DNA from: UBA9676 sp963837105
GTDB taxonomy: Bacteria; Actinomycetota; Actinomycetes; Streptosporangiales; Streptosporangiaceae
Length of the DNA stretch: 64,000 nucleotides
Assembly: GCA_963837105.1 (NCBI GenBank)
Contig: CAWIMG010000001.1
Location: forward strand, 124,001-188,000
Reading direction: 5' to 3'
In this document: positions 26,022 through 34,662 of the stretch, in pieces
Position numbering within the stretch: the stretch's first letter is position 1
Layout of the letters: each line of letters begins with the position of its first letter
Program-made: the position numbers and the translations under genes
The notes under the pieces: model-generated
The model's database searches: none
What the model was told of the DNA's origin: nothing
The model's input: the letters and a program-made list of their open reading frames with translations, nothing else

Positions 26022-26270
26022 ATGACCTCCCAGCCGGGCCCGGGGCCAGCGCTCGTCATTGACGCGCTCGGCCGCAAGTGCCCGATCCCGATCATCATGC
26101 TGGCGGAGCGGATCCGGGAGGTCCCGGTCGGCCAGATGGTCGCCGTGCTGGCTGACGACCCAGCGGCCCGGACAGACGTCCCGGCCTGGTGCCATATGAA
26201 GTCGCACACGTTCGTCGCGGCAAGCGACCTGCCCTCGGGCTGGGCATTCCTGATCAAGCGCAGTTACTGA
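26022..26270 (+). CDS. TusA-family sulfur carrier
   Basis: 82 residues with the family core DALGRKCPIPIIMLAERI; the Cys in the CPxP motif carries persulfide sulfur. It may serve in tRNA thiolation, cofactor sulfur delivery or redox sensing. The ADDPAARTDVPAWC segment is standard. It ends in a 7-base overlap with the convergent ctaG gene. The 175-base gap from ctaC shows no clear promoter to my eye. Confidence 0.88.
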   Translation: MTSQPGPGPALVIDALGRKCPIPIIMLAERIREVPVGQMVAVLADDPAARTDVPAWCHMKSHTFVAASDLPSGWAFLIKRSY

Positions 26271-27247
26271 GCGCCCGGCGGGCGGAAGCGGCTGGCGAAC
26301 CGGGGGTCGATCTCCCACCAGGGCCGGTCCGTCTCGGCCGGCTCCGGGCTGGCCTGGGAGCGGGCCGCATCCCGGGCGTCCAGTTCGGCATCGATCACCT
26401 TGGCCTCGGACTCGTCTTCCCTGATCATCACGATGAGCGCGGCGGCCAGGAAGGGCAGCCCGATCAGGTCACCCAGCAGCCAGAGCACTCCGCCGCCCAG
26501 CACCTGATCGGTCCGCAGGCTGGGCCCCCACGGCCGGCCCACCGCGCGGTAGTAGTCCCCGGCGATGAGGTGCTGGTCGGCGATGATGGCCAGGCCCAGG
26601 ATCGCGTCCCCGACCACCTCGACCCCGGTTATCCACAGCGCCACCACGTACGGGTACGCCTTGGGCACCGGGTCCACCCGGAGCAGCGTCCAGAAGAACA
26701 CCCAGCCCGGTGCCAGCAGGGCCAGGTAGGTGAGCTGCCGGACCAGGCTGCTGTGGAACCCCGCCTCGTACCAGCCGGTGAAGTAGAGCAGGAACGGGAC
26801 GACGACCAGCACGAGCGCGGTGATGGCCGGGAAGGTGAGCACGCGCGCGGCACGGCTGCCCACCGCCGCCCGCAGCCGCTCACCCGTCCGGGGGGCACTG
26901 GCTGCCAGCAGCGTCAGCGGCCGTCCCAGCGCCAGGAACAGCGGCACGGCCAGCAGCAGCAGGATTGTCTGCAGGGCCCGGGCGTAGAACAGGACACCGT
27001 AGTAGACACCCGGGAAGCCCATGATGGCGATGGCGGCCAGGCCGAGCCCGCCGCCCACGAACAGCACCGCCCAGGTGGCCGGCCAGCCGCCCGCGCGGCG
27101 GGCGCGGCGCATTCCCGCCAGGTACAGCAGCGCGGCCACCAGCAGCACGATGAGCACAGGCAGGTCGAGGGTCCAGGAGGTGAAGGCCCGCGCCAGGGTC
27201 AGCTCAGGCGGTCCCTGATAGCCGCCCGCGGCCACGCCCGCTGTCAC
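26264..27247 (-). CDS. ctaG: Cytochrome c oxidase assembly protein (caa3 CtaG family)
   Basis: 327 residues with about eight to nine membrane helices and a charged C-terminal tail of ~55 residues ending WWEIDPRFASRF. The patterns LYLAGMRRAR, AIMGFPGVYYGVLFYARALQTILL and ITGVEVVGDAILGLAIIADQ match the caa3_CtaG family, which helps load copper into the oxidase. It starts with GTG 27247. Its location beside the oxidase genes supports the call. Confidence 0.82.
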   Translation of the reverse strand: MTAGVAAGGYQGPPELTLARAFTSWTLDLPVLIVLLVAALLYLAGMRRARRAGGWPATWAVLFVGGGLGLAAIAIMGFPGVYYGVLFYARALQTILLLLAVPLFLALGRPLTLLAASAPRTGERLRAAVGSRAARVLTFPAITALVLVVVPFLLYFTGWYEAGFHSSLVRQLTYLALLAPGWVFFWTLLRVDPVPKAYPYVVALWITGVEVVGDAILGLAIIADQHLIAGDYYRAVGRPWGPSLRTDQVLGGGVLWLLGDLIGLPFLAAALIVMIREDESEAKVIDAELDARDAARSQASPEPAETDRPWWEIDPRFASRFRPPGAQ

Positions 27248-27281
27248 CCCGCCACGTTACCGCCGTCGCGGCCGCGGGCGG

Positions 27282-28256
27282 TCAGCGGAAGTGCGCGGTC
27301 AGATCGGCGGCCGCGGCCGGCCCATAGATGGCGGCCAGCCGCTCGGCGGCGTCGTCCGGCTTCAGCTGGTATTCCTGTGGGCCGACCGTCTCCAGCACCA
27401 GCACAGCCAGCAGATTGCCGAGCTGGGCAGCGCGTTCCAGCGGCATCCCCCAGCCGATCGCCGCCAGGAAACCGGCCCGGAACGCGTCGCCGGTGCCGGT
27501 CGGGTCGGTTTTGCTGCGCTCGGCGACCGGCCCCACCAGCAGTGGCTGCTGCCCGGAGCGTTCCACCCTGGCCCCGGCCGGGCCCAGGGTGGTCACCCGC
27601 ACGCCCACCTGGGCCAGCACAGCGGCTCCGTCCCAGCCGCTCTTACGCTCGATCAGCGCTTCCTCGTATTCGTTGCAGAACAGGTACGCCGACCCGGTCA
27701 CCAGCGCCCGCACCCCGGCGCCGTCCAGCCGCGGCAGCTGCTGGGAGAGGTCGGCCGCGAACGGGATGCCCATGGCCGTGCACTGCCGGGTATGCCTGAG
27801 CATGGCATCGGGGTCGCTGGCGCCGATCAGGACCAGATCCAGGCCGCCGGCACGCTCGGCCACCGGGCCGAGGTCGATCTCGCCGTCCTCGCTCATCGCA
27901 CCCGGGTAGAACGAGGCGATCTGGTTGCCGTCGAGGTCGGTGGTGCAGACGAACCGGGCCGTCTGATGGCGGTCAGACTCCCGTACTTGTGAGCAGTCCA
28001 CGCCATGACTGGTGAGCCAGTCGCGGTAGGGCCCGAAGTCCGGGCCGACGGCGCCGATCAGCAGCGGCTGCAGGCCGAGCACCCCCAGGCCGAACGAGAT
28101 ATTCGCGGCCACCCCGCCGCGCCGGATCTCCAGCCCGTCCACCAGGAATGACAGCGATACCCGGTCCAGCTTGTCGGCGATGATGTGCTCGGTGAACCGG
28201 CCGGGGAAGGTCATGAGGTGGTCGGTCGCGATCGACCCGGTGACAGCTATCCGCAC
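27282..28256 (-). CDS. adoK: PfkB-family adenosine/carbohydrate kinase (AdoK/CbhK)
   Basis: 324 residues, very like the M. tuberculosis adenosine kinase Rv2202c: VTGSIATDHLMTFPGRF at the start, RRGGVAANISFGLGVLG, IASFYPGAMSE, CNEYEEALI and the C-terminal anion-hole DPTGTGDAFRAGFL with catalytic Asp. It phosphorylates adenosine (or a sugar) using ATP. GTG 28256 follows a TAGAGT box by 6 bases with no Shine-Dalgarno. Its place between ctaG and erpA matches the mycobacterial locus. Confidence 0.88.
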   Translation of the reverse strand: MRIAVTGSIATDHLMTFPGRFTEHIIADKLDRVSLSFLVDGLEIRRGGVAANISFGLGVLGLQPLLIGAVGPDFGPYRDWLTSHGVDCSQVRESDRHQTARFVCTTDLDGNQIASFYPGAMSEDGEIDLGPVAERAGGLDLVLIGASDPDAMLRHTRQCTAMGIPFAADLSQQLPRLDGAGVRALVTGSAYLFCNEYEEALIERKSGWDGAAVLAQVGVRVTTLGPAGARVERSGQQPLLVGPVAERSKTDPTGTGDAFRAGFLAAIGWGMPLERAAQLGNLLAVLVLETVGPQEYQLKPDDAAERLAAIYGPAAAADLTAHFR

Positions 28257-28262
28257 AGCCGC

Positions 28263-28268
28263 ACTCTA
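28263..28268 (-). promoter_or_regulatory. -10 box, leaderless start of adoK
   Basis: TAGAGT on the minus strand, 6 bases (GCGGCT) before the GTG at 28256. Confidence 0.5.
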
Positions 28269-28347
28269 GGCGAGCAGCACCGGTTAGCGCACTGTGCCCG
28301 GGCACAAACACCCGCGGGCCAGCCGGGTGATGGGCGGCCGGCCGGGA

Positions 28348-28698
28348 TTAGTGGAACGAGTCCCCGCAAGCGCAGGATCCGGTCGCGTTCGGGTTGTCGA
28401 TCGTGAAGCCCTGCTTCTCGATCGTGTCCACGAAGTCGATGGTGGCGCCGGCCAGGTACGGCGCGCTCATCTTGTCGGTGACCACGTGCACGCCGCTGAA
28501 CTCGGCGTCGATGTCACCCTCGATCTCGCGCTCGTCGAAATACAGCTGGTAGCGCAGGCCCGAGCAGCCGCCCGGCTGCACCGCGATGCGGAGCCGGAGG
28601 TCGTCGCGGCCTTCAGCGGCCAGCAGGCTGCTCACCTTTGCCGACGCAGCGGAGGTGAGAATGACACCCTGAACTGTCGCCTCGTCCTGAACCGTCAT
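28348..28698 (-). CDS. erpA: Iron-sulfur cluster insertion protein (A-type carrier)
   Basis: 116 residues with the three A-type cysteines: QPGGCSGLRYQLYFDE (one) and the C-terminal GSCACGDSF (two). It carries Fe-S clusters to target apoproteins such as the Rieske protein encoded nearby. Length and pattern match HesB/IscA/ErpA. The ATG has a modest GGGAGC upstream. The gap on its left (28257-28347) separates it from adoK. Confidence 0.92.
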   Translation of the reverse strand: MTVQDEATVQGVILTSAASAKVSSLLAAEGRDDLRLRIAVQPGGCSGLRYQLYFDEREIEGDIDAEFSGVHVVTDKMSAPYLAGATIDFVDTIEKQGFTIDNPNATGSCACGDSFH

Positions 28699-28818
28699 CT
28701 CTGGTTAGCTCCCGCATCAGTCTGGCGCCGCGGTGGCGCTGGCTAGACACACAGCACAACCATAAAGCGGCCGGCTACATTCCAGCATAGCCACGGTTGG
28801 TTCCCGGCGCCCGCGGCG

Positions 28819-29625
28819 CTATCCGGTGACGAAGCTGATCGGGCCGGCCATCGTCTCGCTGCCGTCCGGGCGGATCAGGTACGCCGCGTATCCCGGGACC
28901 GCCGTCACCGTGGCCAGTGCGTCGTCGCCGCCCACCGCGACCGCCGTGGCCAGTGCGTCAGCCAGCGCCAGCACGGGACCGGTCACGGTGGCCGATGCGG
29001 CCCGGCAGCCGGGCTGCCCGGTTGCCGGGTCGATGAGATGCGGCCCGCGCTCATAGCTGCCCGAGGTGGCCATCGCAGCCGTCACCTCCACCACCCCGGC
29101 CAGCGCGTCTGCCCGCCAGGGATGGCGGATCCCGGCCCGCCAGCGCCTGCCCGGGCCCGGCATGCCGAACACGGCCAGGTCACCGCCCCCATTGATCATC
29201 GCCGCGGGCAGCCCCGCCTGGCGCAAGATGGCCAGCGCCCGGTCCACCGCCCAGCCCTTGACCAGCCCGGTCGGGTCGAACCCGCCGGGCATCGCCCACG
29301 GGTCGAACCAGCCGCCGGATGCCTGCCGGGCGGCACGGCAGGCGGCCAGCACCTCGGCCACCTCGCCGGGCAGGGCCGCCAGGTCCGCTTCGCTGCGGCG
29401 GTACCGGCTCACCGGGCTGCCCGGGTCCCAGGTGCTGAACGTCGCGTCGGCCTCGTGCAGGCTGGCGCAGGCGGCACCGACCGCGGACCGCAGATCGGTG
29501 CCCGCCAGGGTTCCCGGCACCAGGGCGAAGGAGAACACGGTGCCCATGGCCGGCTCGGCGTGGGCCAGCGGGGCCGGGCCGGCGTTAGCCCGCCCGGCCC
29601 CTCCCCCTGCCCCCCCGTCGCTCAT
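28819..29625 (-). CDS. apbE: FAD:protein FMN transferase (ApbE)
   Basis: 268 residues. PAMGTVFSFALVPG near the N-terminus, FDPTGLVKGWAVDRAL near 135, MINGGGDLAVFG near 160 and a C-terminal DALATAVAVGGDDAL are the ApbE signatures. It moves FMN from FAD onto a Thr/Ser of target proteins outside the membrane. No clear signal peptide or lipobox is visible. It is last in an operon with an FMN-binding protein carrying the target motif, which is its likely substrate. Confidence 0.9.
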   Translation of the reverse strand: MSDGGAGGGAGRANAGPAPLAHAEPAMGTVFSFALVPGTLAGTDLRSAVGAACASLHEADATFSTWDPGSPVSRYRRSEADLAALPGEVAEVLAACRAARQASGGWFDPWAMPGGFDPTGLVKGWAVDRALAILRQAGLPAAMINGGGDLAVFGMPGPGRRWRAGIRHPWRADALAGVVEVTAAMATSGSYERGPHLIDPATGQPGCRAASATVTGPVLALADALATAVAVGGDDALATVTAVPGYAAYLIRPDGSETMAGPISFVTG

Positions 29626-29653
29626 GTGGCCGCGTCGCTCACTTGGCCTGGGC

Positions 29654-30145
29654 TCACTTGTGGTGCAGCTTGTCCAGGGCCGCCTGAAGCGACGTCGCGT
29701 ACGCCTGGCTGGTGTAGGTCGCCCCGCTGACGCCGTTGATCTGCGCGCTGCCGGCGGCCAGCACCTCGGACTTGAGCATGGGGATCACCTGGCCGGCCAG
29801 CTGCTGCGAGTACGGCTCGGCCGTCCGCAGCAGCGGCACGGTCACATTGGTGATCTTGCTGCCGCTGACCGTCACCCGGACGTTCAGCTCGCCGTATCCG
29901 TACTGGGTCACCGGGCCGGTCGCGGTCCGGGCCGGGCCGGACGCGACCGGCTGGCTGCCCGAGCCGGTCCCGCCGCCGCTGGTGCCGCTGCCGGATGAGC
30001 TGGCGTGGCCCGGCTGGCCAGCCGGGGCAGACCGGCCGCCCTTGAGCGCGGCGGGCACCGCCGGGGCAGGGCGGCTGCTGAGCCCGAGTACACCGGCGAA
30101 GCCCGCGACCGCACCGGCCGTCAGGTACCACGATGCCCGCTTCAT
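29654..30145 (-). CDS. FMN-binding domain protein with flavinylation motif
   Basis: 163 residues. An N-terminal membrane anchor or signal peptide spans about residues 1-30, followed by a Gly/Ser/Pro linker, then an FMN_bind domain (residues ~70-163) ending in VSGATYTSQAYATSLQ. The SGATYT motif is the site where ApbE attaches FMN covalently, at the last Thr. The flavin would lie outside the membrane and take electrons from the transmembrane reductase encoded upstream. GGGAGC precedes the ATG. Confidence 0.88.
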   Translation of the reverse strand: MKRASWYLTAGAVAGFAGVLGLSSRPAPAVPAALKGGRSAPAGQPGHASSSGSGTSGGGTGSGSQPVASGPARTATGPVTQYGYGELNVRVTVSGSKITNVTVPLLRTAEPYSQQLAGQVIPMLKSEVLAAGSAQINGVSGATYTSQAYATSLQAALDKLHHK

Positions 30146-30163
30146 GACAGTGCTCCCGCTGGT

Positions 30164-31564
30164 CTAGAGGGCGTATGCCTCGTGATGGATGGCCTCATCC
30201 GGCACACCGAGCCGGCCGACCAGGTCGACGATGCTGGCCACGAAGCCTTCCGGCCCGCACACATAGACGTCGCGGCGGTGCAGGTCGGGCACCAGCCGCT
30301 GGAGCGACCGCTCGTCGAGGCCGGCCTGCTCGCGGCTGCCGACCAGTTCGTGCAGCTGGCCGCGCCGGTGCCGGACAAGCTCGCCCACCTCCTTGCCGAG
30401 CACCAGGTCCTCGGGCCGGCTGGCCCGCAGCAGCACCACCGGTGCGGACTTGCGCGGCAGGTCCTCCAGCAGCGACCTGAGCGCGGTCACCCCGATGCCG
30501 GCCGCGATCAGCACCGCGTATGGCCGCACCTGTGCGTGCCGGGTGAACGCCCCGTATGGCCCTTCCACCAGCACCGGCGTGCCAGGCCGCAGGTGGGCCA
30601 GCGAGGCCGAGTGATCACCCACCGCCTTGACCGTCAGCCGCAGGTACGGCGGCTGCGGGAGCGCCGACAGCGAATAGGGGTGGGCCTGCCACCACCGGCC
30701 GCGGGTGAGGAAGCGCCAGCACATGAACTGCCCGCCGGCCACCGGCAGCTTGTCCAGCCGCCGGCCGGAGCAGATGACCGACACCACCCCCGGGCCTTCC
30801 GGCCGCACCTCGGCCACCACCAGCCGGTGCCGCAGGCTGCGCACCACGGGCAGGCCGAACCGGTAGCAGATAACCAGGCCGGCCGTGGCCAGCCAGGCCA
30901 CCGACCACACCAGCCGGGTCAGCGGATGACCGACGAAAGCCGGCCCGAGCACGATCACGTGCGCGAAGGACAGCGCCAGCGCCAGGTACATGTACAGGTG
31001 TACCAGCCACCAGGTTTCCCGGCTGAGCCGCCGCCGGATGGCGCGCAGCGAGATCACCCCGATCAGGCACATGATGCCCAGCCCGATGGTGGCGATCAGC
31101 ACGTACGGGTAGCTCGACAGCAGCGTGCCGGTTTCGTGCGCCAGCCCGGTCTGGGCGGCCTGCGCGTAGCCGACGGTGATGAGCACTGCGTGCGCCACCA
31201 GCAAACTGATCGGCCACGGCGCCAGCCACCGGTGCCAGCGCACCAGCCCGTCCTGGCCGAGCACCCGCTCGATGGCCGGGATGCGGCTCACGAGCAGCAC
31301 CATCAGCAGGGCCAGGTAGGTGCCGACCATCCCGGTCAGGCTGCCGCCGAAGGTGGCCAGGCCGCCACTGGCCCCCAGCTGGCTGCCGGTCTCGCTGGTG
31401 ATGGTCAGCGCGATGACGGCACCGAGCCCGGCCCCGGCCACGAGCAGGGCGGCCTTGGCCAGTACCGGCCTCGGCACGGGGGCGGGCACCGGGGCTGGCC
31501 CGGCCTGGCGGCGCGGACGGCCCGCGGGCATCGCGGGCATGGGAGGTACCGTCTGGGCGCTCAT
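30164..31564 (-). CDS. Ferric-reductase-like transmembrane flavohemoprotein
   Basis: 466 residues. The N-terminal half has about six membrane helices with likely heme histidines in WHRWLAPWPISLLVAHAVLI and WWLVHLYMYLALALSFAHV. The C-terminal half is a ferredoxin-reductase module: WWQAHPYSLSALP (FAD), AAGIGVTALRSLLEDLP (NAD(P)H) and a YVCGPEGF ending. It would carry electrons from cytoplasmic NAD(P)H through hemes to the outer flavoprotein. Start ATG 31564; upstream in-frame codons are unsupported. It is first in the operon with the FMN-binding protein and ApbE. Confidence 0.88.
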   Translation of the reverse strand: MSAQTVPPMPAMPAGRPRRQAGPAPVPAPVPRPVLAKAALLVAGAGLGAVIALTITSETGSQLGASGGLATFGGSLTGMVGTYLALLMVLLVSRIPAIERVLGQDGLVRWHRWLAPWPISLLVAHAVLITVGYAQAAQTGLAHETGTLLSSYPYVLIATIGLGIMCLIGVISLRAIRRRLSRETWWLVHLYMYLALALSFAHVIVLGPAFVGHPLTRLVWSVAWLATAGLVICYRFGLPVVRSLRHRLVVAEVRPEGPGVVSVICSGRRLDKLPVAGGQFMCWRFLTRGRWWQAHPYSLSALPQPPYLRLTVKAVGDHSASLAHLRPGTPVLVEGPYGAFTRHAQVRPYAVLIAAGIGVTALRSLLEDLPRKSAPVVLLRASRPEDLVLGKEVGELVRHRRGQLHELVGSREQAGLDERSLQRLVPDLHRRDVYVCGPEGFVASIVDLVGRLGVPDEAIHHEAYAL

Positions 31565-31637
31565 GCGTGCCACCCTGCCGGCCCAGCCTGGCCGGTCGAT
31601 GCAGGCTTCCTCTGAACTTCCTCTGACGCCGGCCCCG

Positions 31638-32210
31638 TCACAGCCCTGGCGCACCCCACACCGCGAACCACCGGGTCAGATCGGGCTCGATCTTGAGGTT
31701 GACACCGACCGCGCCGCGCACCTGCAGTTCCAGTGCGCTGTCCCGGCGCTCGCCCGGCTGGGGTGCGAACGGGTAGAAGGTGCCCCGCTTGTACAGGTAC
31801 ACCAGGCCCACCCGGCGGCCACTGTCGTCGGCCATGCTGACCAGGGTGCACAGGAGCTGCGGGCCGAAGCCGCCGTCCACCAGTGCGGAGTTCACCGCAT
31901 GCAGGTCGGTGACGAGCGCCTCCATCTGGTCCGGGCTGTGCTTGGACACCAGCCAGGTGAACCCGTAGCTGTCCCGGCTGATCTCGACCGGGGCGGCGTC
32001 CTCGCCCATCCCCAGCAGCTCGCGGACGTCCTTCTCGATGTCGCTGAACGCCCGGCCCTCGGCGGCGCGGAAGCACACCGACCCGGTCCCGGTGGGCACC
32101 AGCCCCATCGCCGCCTGCAGCGTGATCGCCGCCGTGGGCAGCTGGAACAGGTCGTCCAGCCGGGGCGGGACAGGCTTGGTCCGGCCCAGGATGGTGTCCA
32201 GGAGTCCCAC
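31638..32210 (-). CDS. pspAB: PspA-associated protein PspAB
   Basis: 190 residues of a soluble mixed alpha/beta protein beginning MGLLDTILGRTKPV, matching the actinobacterial PspAB family known to accompany PspA and HtpX. No membrane segment. It starts with GTG four bases after the htpX stop, so it is made together with the protease. Its exact role in the envelope-stress system is unknown. Confidence 0.82.
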   Translation of the reverse strand: MGLLDTILGRTKPVPPRLDDLFQLPTAAITLQAAMGLVPTGTGSVCFRAAEGRAFSDIEKDVRELLGMGEDAAPVEISRDSYGFTWLVSKHSPDQMEALVTDLHAVNSALVDGGFGPQLLCTLVSMADDSGRRVGLVYLYKRGTFYPFAPQPGERRDSALELQVRGAVGVNLKIEPDLTRWFAVWGAPGL

Positions 32211-32214
32211 GGGC

Positions 32215-33174
32215 TTACCGGCTCAGCTGGGCGGAGATCTCGGACAGCTGCCGGAGCCTGCGCTCCAGCGACGGGTGCGTGGAGAAGAGAGTCGATAGGC
32301 TCGCGCCCGCCTTCCCCGACAGCGCCGGGGCGAAGAAGAAGGCGTTCAGCGGCTCGGCCTGGCGGAGGTCCTTCTGCGGAATCCTGGCGATGTCACCGCT
32401 GACCTTGGTCAGCGCGCTCGCGAGCGCGGACGGCTGGCCGGTGAGCAGCGCGCCGGCCCGATCCGCGGCCAGTTCCCGGTAGCGGGACAGCAGCCGGATG
32501 AGCAGGAAGCTGACCGCGTACACCACGATGCCAACGGCCAGCATGGCCAGCATGACGATCGCGCCACCGGCGTTGTTGTTGTTGTTGCCGCCCCGCCCGC
32601 CGCCGCCGAACAGTTCCCCGTAGAACGCGAACCTGACCAGCAGGCCGGCGATGATGCCCAGGAACGAGGCGATCGTCATGACCACCACGTCCTTGTGCGC
32701 GACGTGCGACATCTCGTGGGCGATCACGCCTTCGAGTTCGGCATCGTCCAGCCGGCCGTCCATCAGCGAGGTGGTGACACACAGCACCGCCTTGTTGGCG
32801 TTGCGCCCGGTGGCGAACGCGTTCGGCATCGGCGACCGGGCCATCGCCACCCTCGGCTTGGGCATGTCCGCGAGCGCGCACAGCCGGTCCACGATGCCAT
32901 GCAGCTTGGCGGCCTGCGGGCCGTCCTGCGGGCCGACCTCCACCGCCCGTGCCGCGCTGAGCGCGATCTTGTCCGAGTAGAAGAACGAGCCGACCGTCAT
33001 AGCGAGGCCGAGGAGGACCGCGAAGAAAACGATGGCCCCGCTCCCCACGCCGAATGCGGACAGCAAGTAGACCAGGATGATGATGAAGGCCACGAACACC
33101 AGCCCCATCAGGAACATGGTCAGGCCCATCCGCGCGGTAAGTCCCCTATCAGGCGCATAGCGGGTCTTCGCCAT
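32215..33174 (-). CDS. htpX: Membrane zinc metalloprotease HtpX
   Basis: 319 residues. Two N-terminal membrane helices, then the zinc site VIAHEMSHVAHKD (HExxH) near 155, two further helices separated by a Gly/Asn-rich loop (GGGGRGGNNNNNAGG), and ELAADRAGALL with the third ligand Glu near 240. It degrades damaged membrane proteins. ATG 33174 is chosen for its GGAGG. The 207-base gap to pspAA contains no gene; a GATACT on the minus strand near 33231-33236 is a possible -10 box. Confidence 0.92.
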   Translation of the reverse strand: MAKTRYAPDRGLTARMGLTMFLMGLVFVAFIIILVYLLSAFGVGSGAIVFFAVLLGLAMTVGSFFYSDKIALSAARAVEVGPQDGPQAAKLHGIVDRLCALADMPKPRVAMARSPMPNAFATGRNANKAVLCVTTSLMDGRLDDAELEGVIAHEMSHVAHKDVVVMTIASFLGIIAGLLVRFAFYGELFGGGGRGGNNNNNAGGAIVMLAMLAVGIVVYAVSFLLIRLLSRYRELAADRAGALLTGQPSALASALTKVSGDIARIPQKDLRQAEPLNAFFFAPALSGKAGASLSTLFSTHPSLERRLRQLSEISAQLSR

Positions 33175-33381
33175 CGCGCCGCCTCCGTTCTGATGCCCAG
33201 CGCCGGCCACCTCAGCGGGCCGTCCGCCTCAAGTATCACGCACCCCGGGCACCGGATATTCCATCCGGCGCAGGTATGTGCCGCTGACGGCCGGGATCGC
33301 GCACGCGGTCCCGGCGACCATCGTCGGCGCGTTACCTGAAGACTGGCTGAGGATTACCTCAGATGCTCGGTATGGGTCCGG

Positions 33382-33660
33382 TCAGCCGGGGATCAGGCCG
33401 TCGTTGGTAAGCAGTTCACGCACCGAGGCCACGTCGGCATCGGAACTGGGCAGGATGAGGTCCGAGGGCTTGATGGTGTCAGCGGCCAGCGGGCTGCCCA
33501 GCGACCGGACCCGGCCGACCAGGGCCGCCAGCGCGGGCCGGAAAGCGGCCTCGTCACCGGCGTTGACCGCCTTCTCCAAGGTGGCGTCAAGGGCATTGAG
33601 TTCCTCGGTGGCCGATTCGTCCACCTCGAACTGGCCCTCGCCCAGAATCCGTACGATCAT
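33382..33660 (-). CDS. pspAA: PspA-associated protein PspAA
   Basis: 92 residues, beginning MIVRILGEGQFEV and ending RELLTNDGLIPG; this is the actinobacterial PspAA pattern. A predicted helical middle (LNALDATLEKAVNAGDEAAF). It is encoded immediately after pspA with a 4-base overlap (ATGA), so the two are made in fixed ratio and probably bind each other. Confidence 0.88.
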   Translation of the reverse strand: MIVRILGEGQFEVDESATEELNALDATLEKAVNAGDEAAFRPALAALVGRVRSLGSPLAADTIKPSDLILPSSDADVASVRELLTNDGLIPG

Positions 33661-34436
33661 GCGCCATCACCCGCTTGTGGCTGCTGCGCCGGGGCCGCGC
33701 CGCCCGCCGGGCCGCTCTCGATGGCGCCTGCCGAGCCAGCCCCGATCTCGCCCTTCAGCCGCTGCAGTTCGAGTTCCACGTCCTGGCCGCCACGCATCTG
33801 GTCCAGCTCGGCCTGGATGTCGTCGCGCGGGGGGCCGGTCACATCTTCCAGCGCGCCGGACGCCATCAGCTCATCGATCGCCCCCGCCCGCGCCTGCATC
33901 TGGGCAGTCTTGTCCTGCGCCCGCTGCACGGCCAGGCCGACGTCACTCATCTCCTCGGAGATGCCCGACACAGCCTCGCCGATCCGGCTCTGCGCCTCGG
34001 CCGCGGTGTAGGTGGCCTTGATGGTCTCCTTCTGGGTGCGGAAGGCCTCCACCCGGGCCTGCAGCCGCTGCGAGGCCGCGGTCAGCTTCTCCTCGTCCGC
34101 CTGCAGAGACTGGTACTGCGTCTGCAGGTCGGAAAGCTGGCTGGCCAGCGCGGCCTTCCGGCTCAGCGCTTCCCGGGCGAGGTCCTCCCGCCCGGCGGCG
34201 AGCGCCTGCTTCGCCTGCCCCTCCAGCTTGGTCTGCTGCTGCTGGAGAGTGTTCATCTGCAGTTCGATTCGCTTGCGGGAAGTGGCCACGTCGGCGACGC
34301 CCCTGCGCACCTGCGTGAGCATCTCCAGCTGCCGCTGGTACGAATAGTCCAGGGTTTCGCGTGGGTCTTCGTACTTGTCCAAGGCCTTGTTCGCCTTGGC
34401 CTTGAAGATCATCGAAACCCGCTTCATCACGCTCAT
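33657..34436 (-). CDS. pspA: Phage shock protein A (PspA/IM30/Vipp1 family)
   Basis: 259 residues, nearly all helical coiled coil (residues 20-215) starting with MKRVSMIFKAKANKALDKYEDP, whose first helix is amphipathic and binds membranes. The tail is Gly/Ala/Pro-rich and likely disordered. It forms membrane-stabilising rods under envelope stress. GGGGAAGG precedes the ATG. No PspBC or ClgR-type regulator is in the window; the nearby set is pspAA, htpX and pspAB. Confidence 0.92.
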   Translation of the reverse strand: MSVMKRVSMIFKAKANKALDKYEDPRETLDYSYQRQLEMLTQVRRGVADVATSRKRIELQMNTLQQQQTKLEGQAKQALAAGREDLAREALSRKAALASQLSDLQTQYQSLQADEEKLTAASQRLQARVEAFRTQKETIKATYTAAEAQSRIGEAVSGISEEMSDVGLAVQRAQDKTAQMQARAGAIDELMASGALEDVTGPPRDDIQAELDQMRGGQDVELELQRLKGEIGAGSAGAIESGPAGGAAPAQQPQAGDGA

Positions 34437-34650
34437 GGGCGCGACCTTCCCCTTCGTCGTTACTAACGCCGACGCCCCGCCCGCGCACCCCCGGGCTGCT
34501 GCGGCAGGCTCCTCTGCGGGCTGGCGAACTCAGCCTACGCGGTGATCGGTGTGACAGTCATTCCAGGCCCGGCGGAGGCTGGCCGTCCCGGTGGCTGCTT
34601 CACCACCATGACCCACCCGCCGGGCAGCTAGCGGGACCGGTCAATCCCGG

Positions 34651-34656
34651 TAAGCT
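34651..34656 (+). promoter_or_regulatory. -10 box, leaderless start of DUF3043 gene
   Basis: TAAGCT, 6 bases (GACGTC) before the GTG at 34663. Confidence 0.5.
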
Positions 34657-34662
34657 GACGTC

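Noticed and set aside
26189..27799. 536-codon plus-strand ORF
   Set aside because: Antisense to ctaG and adoK; no domain.
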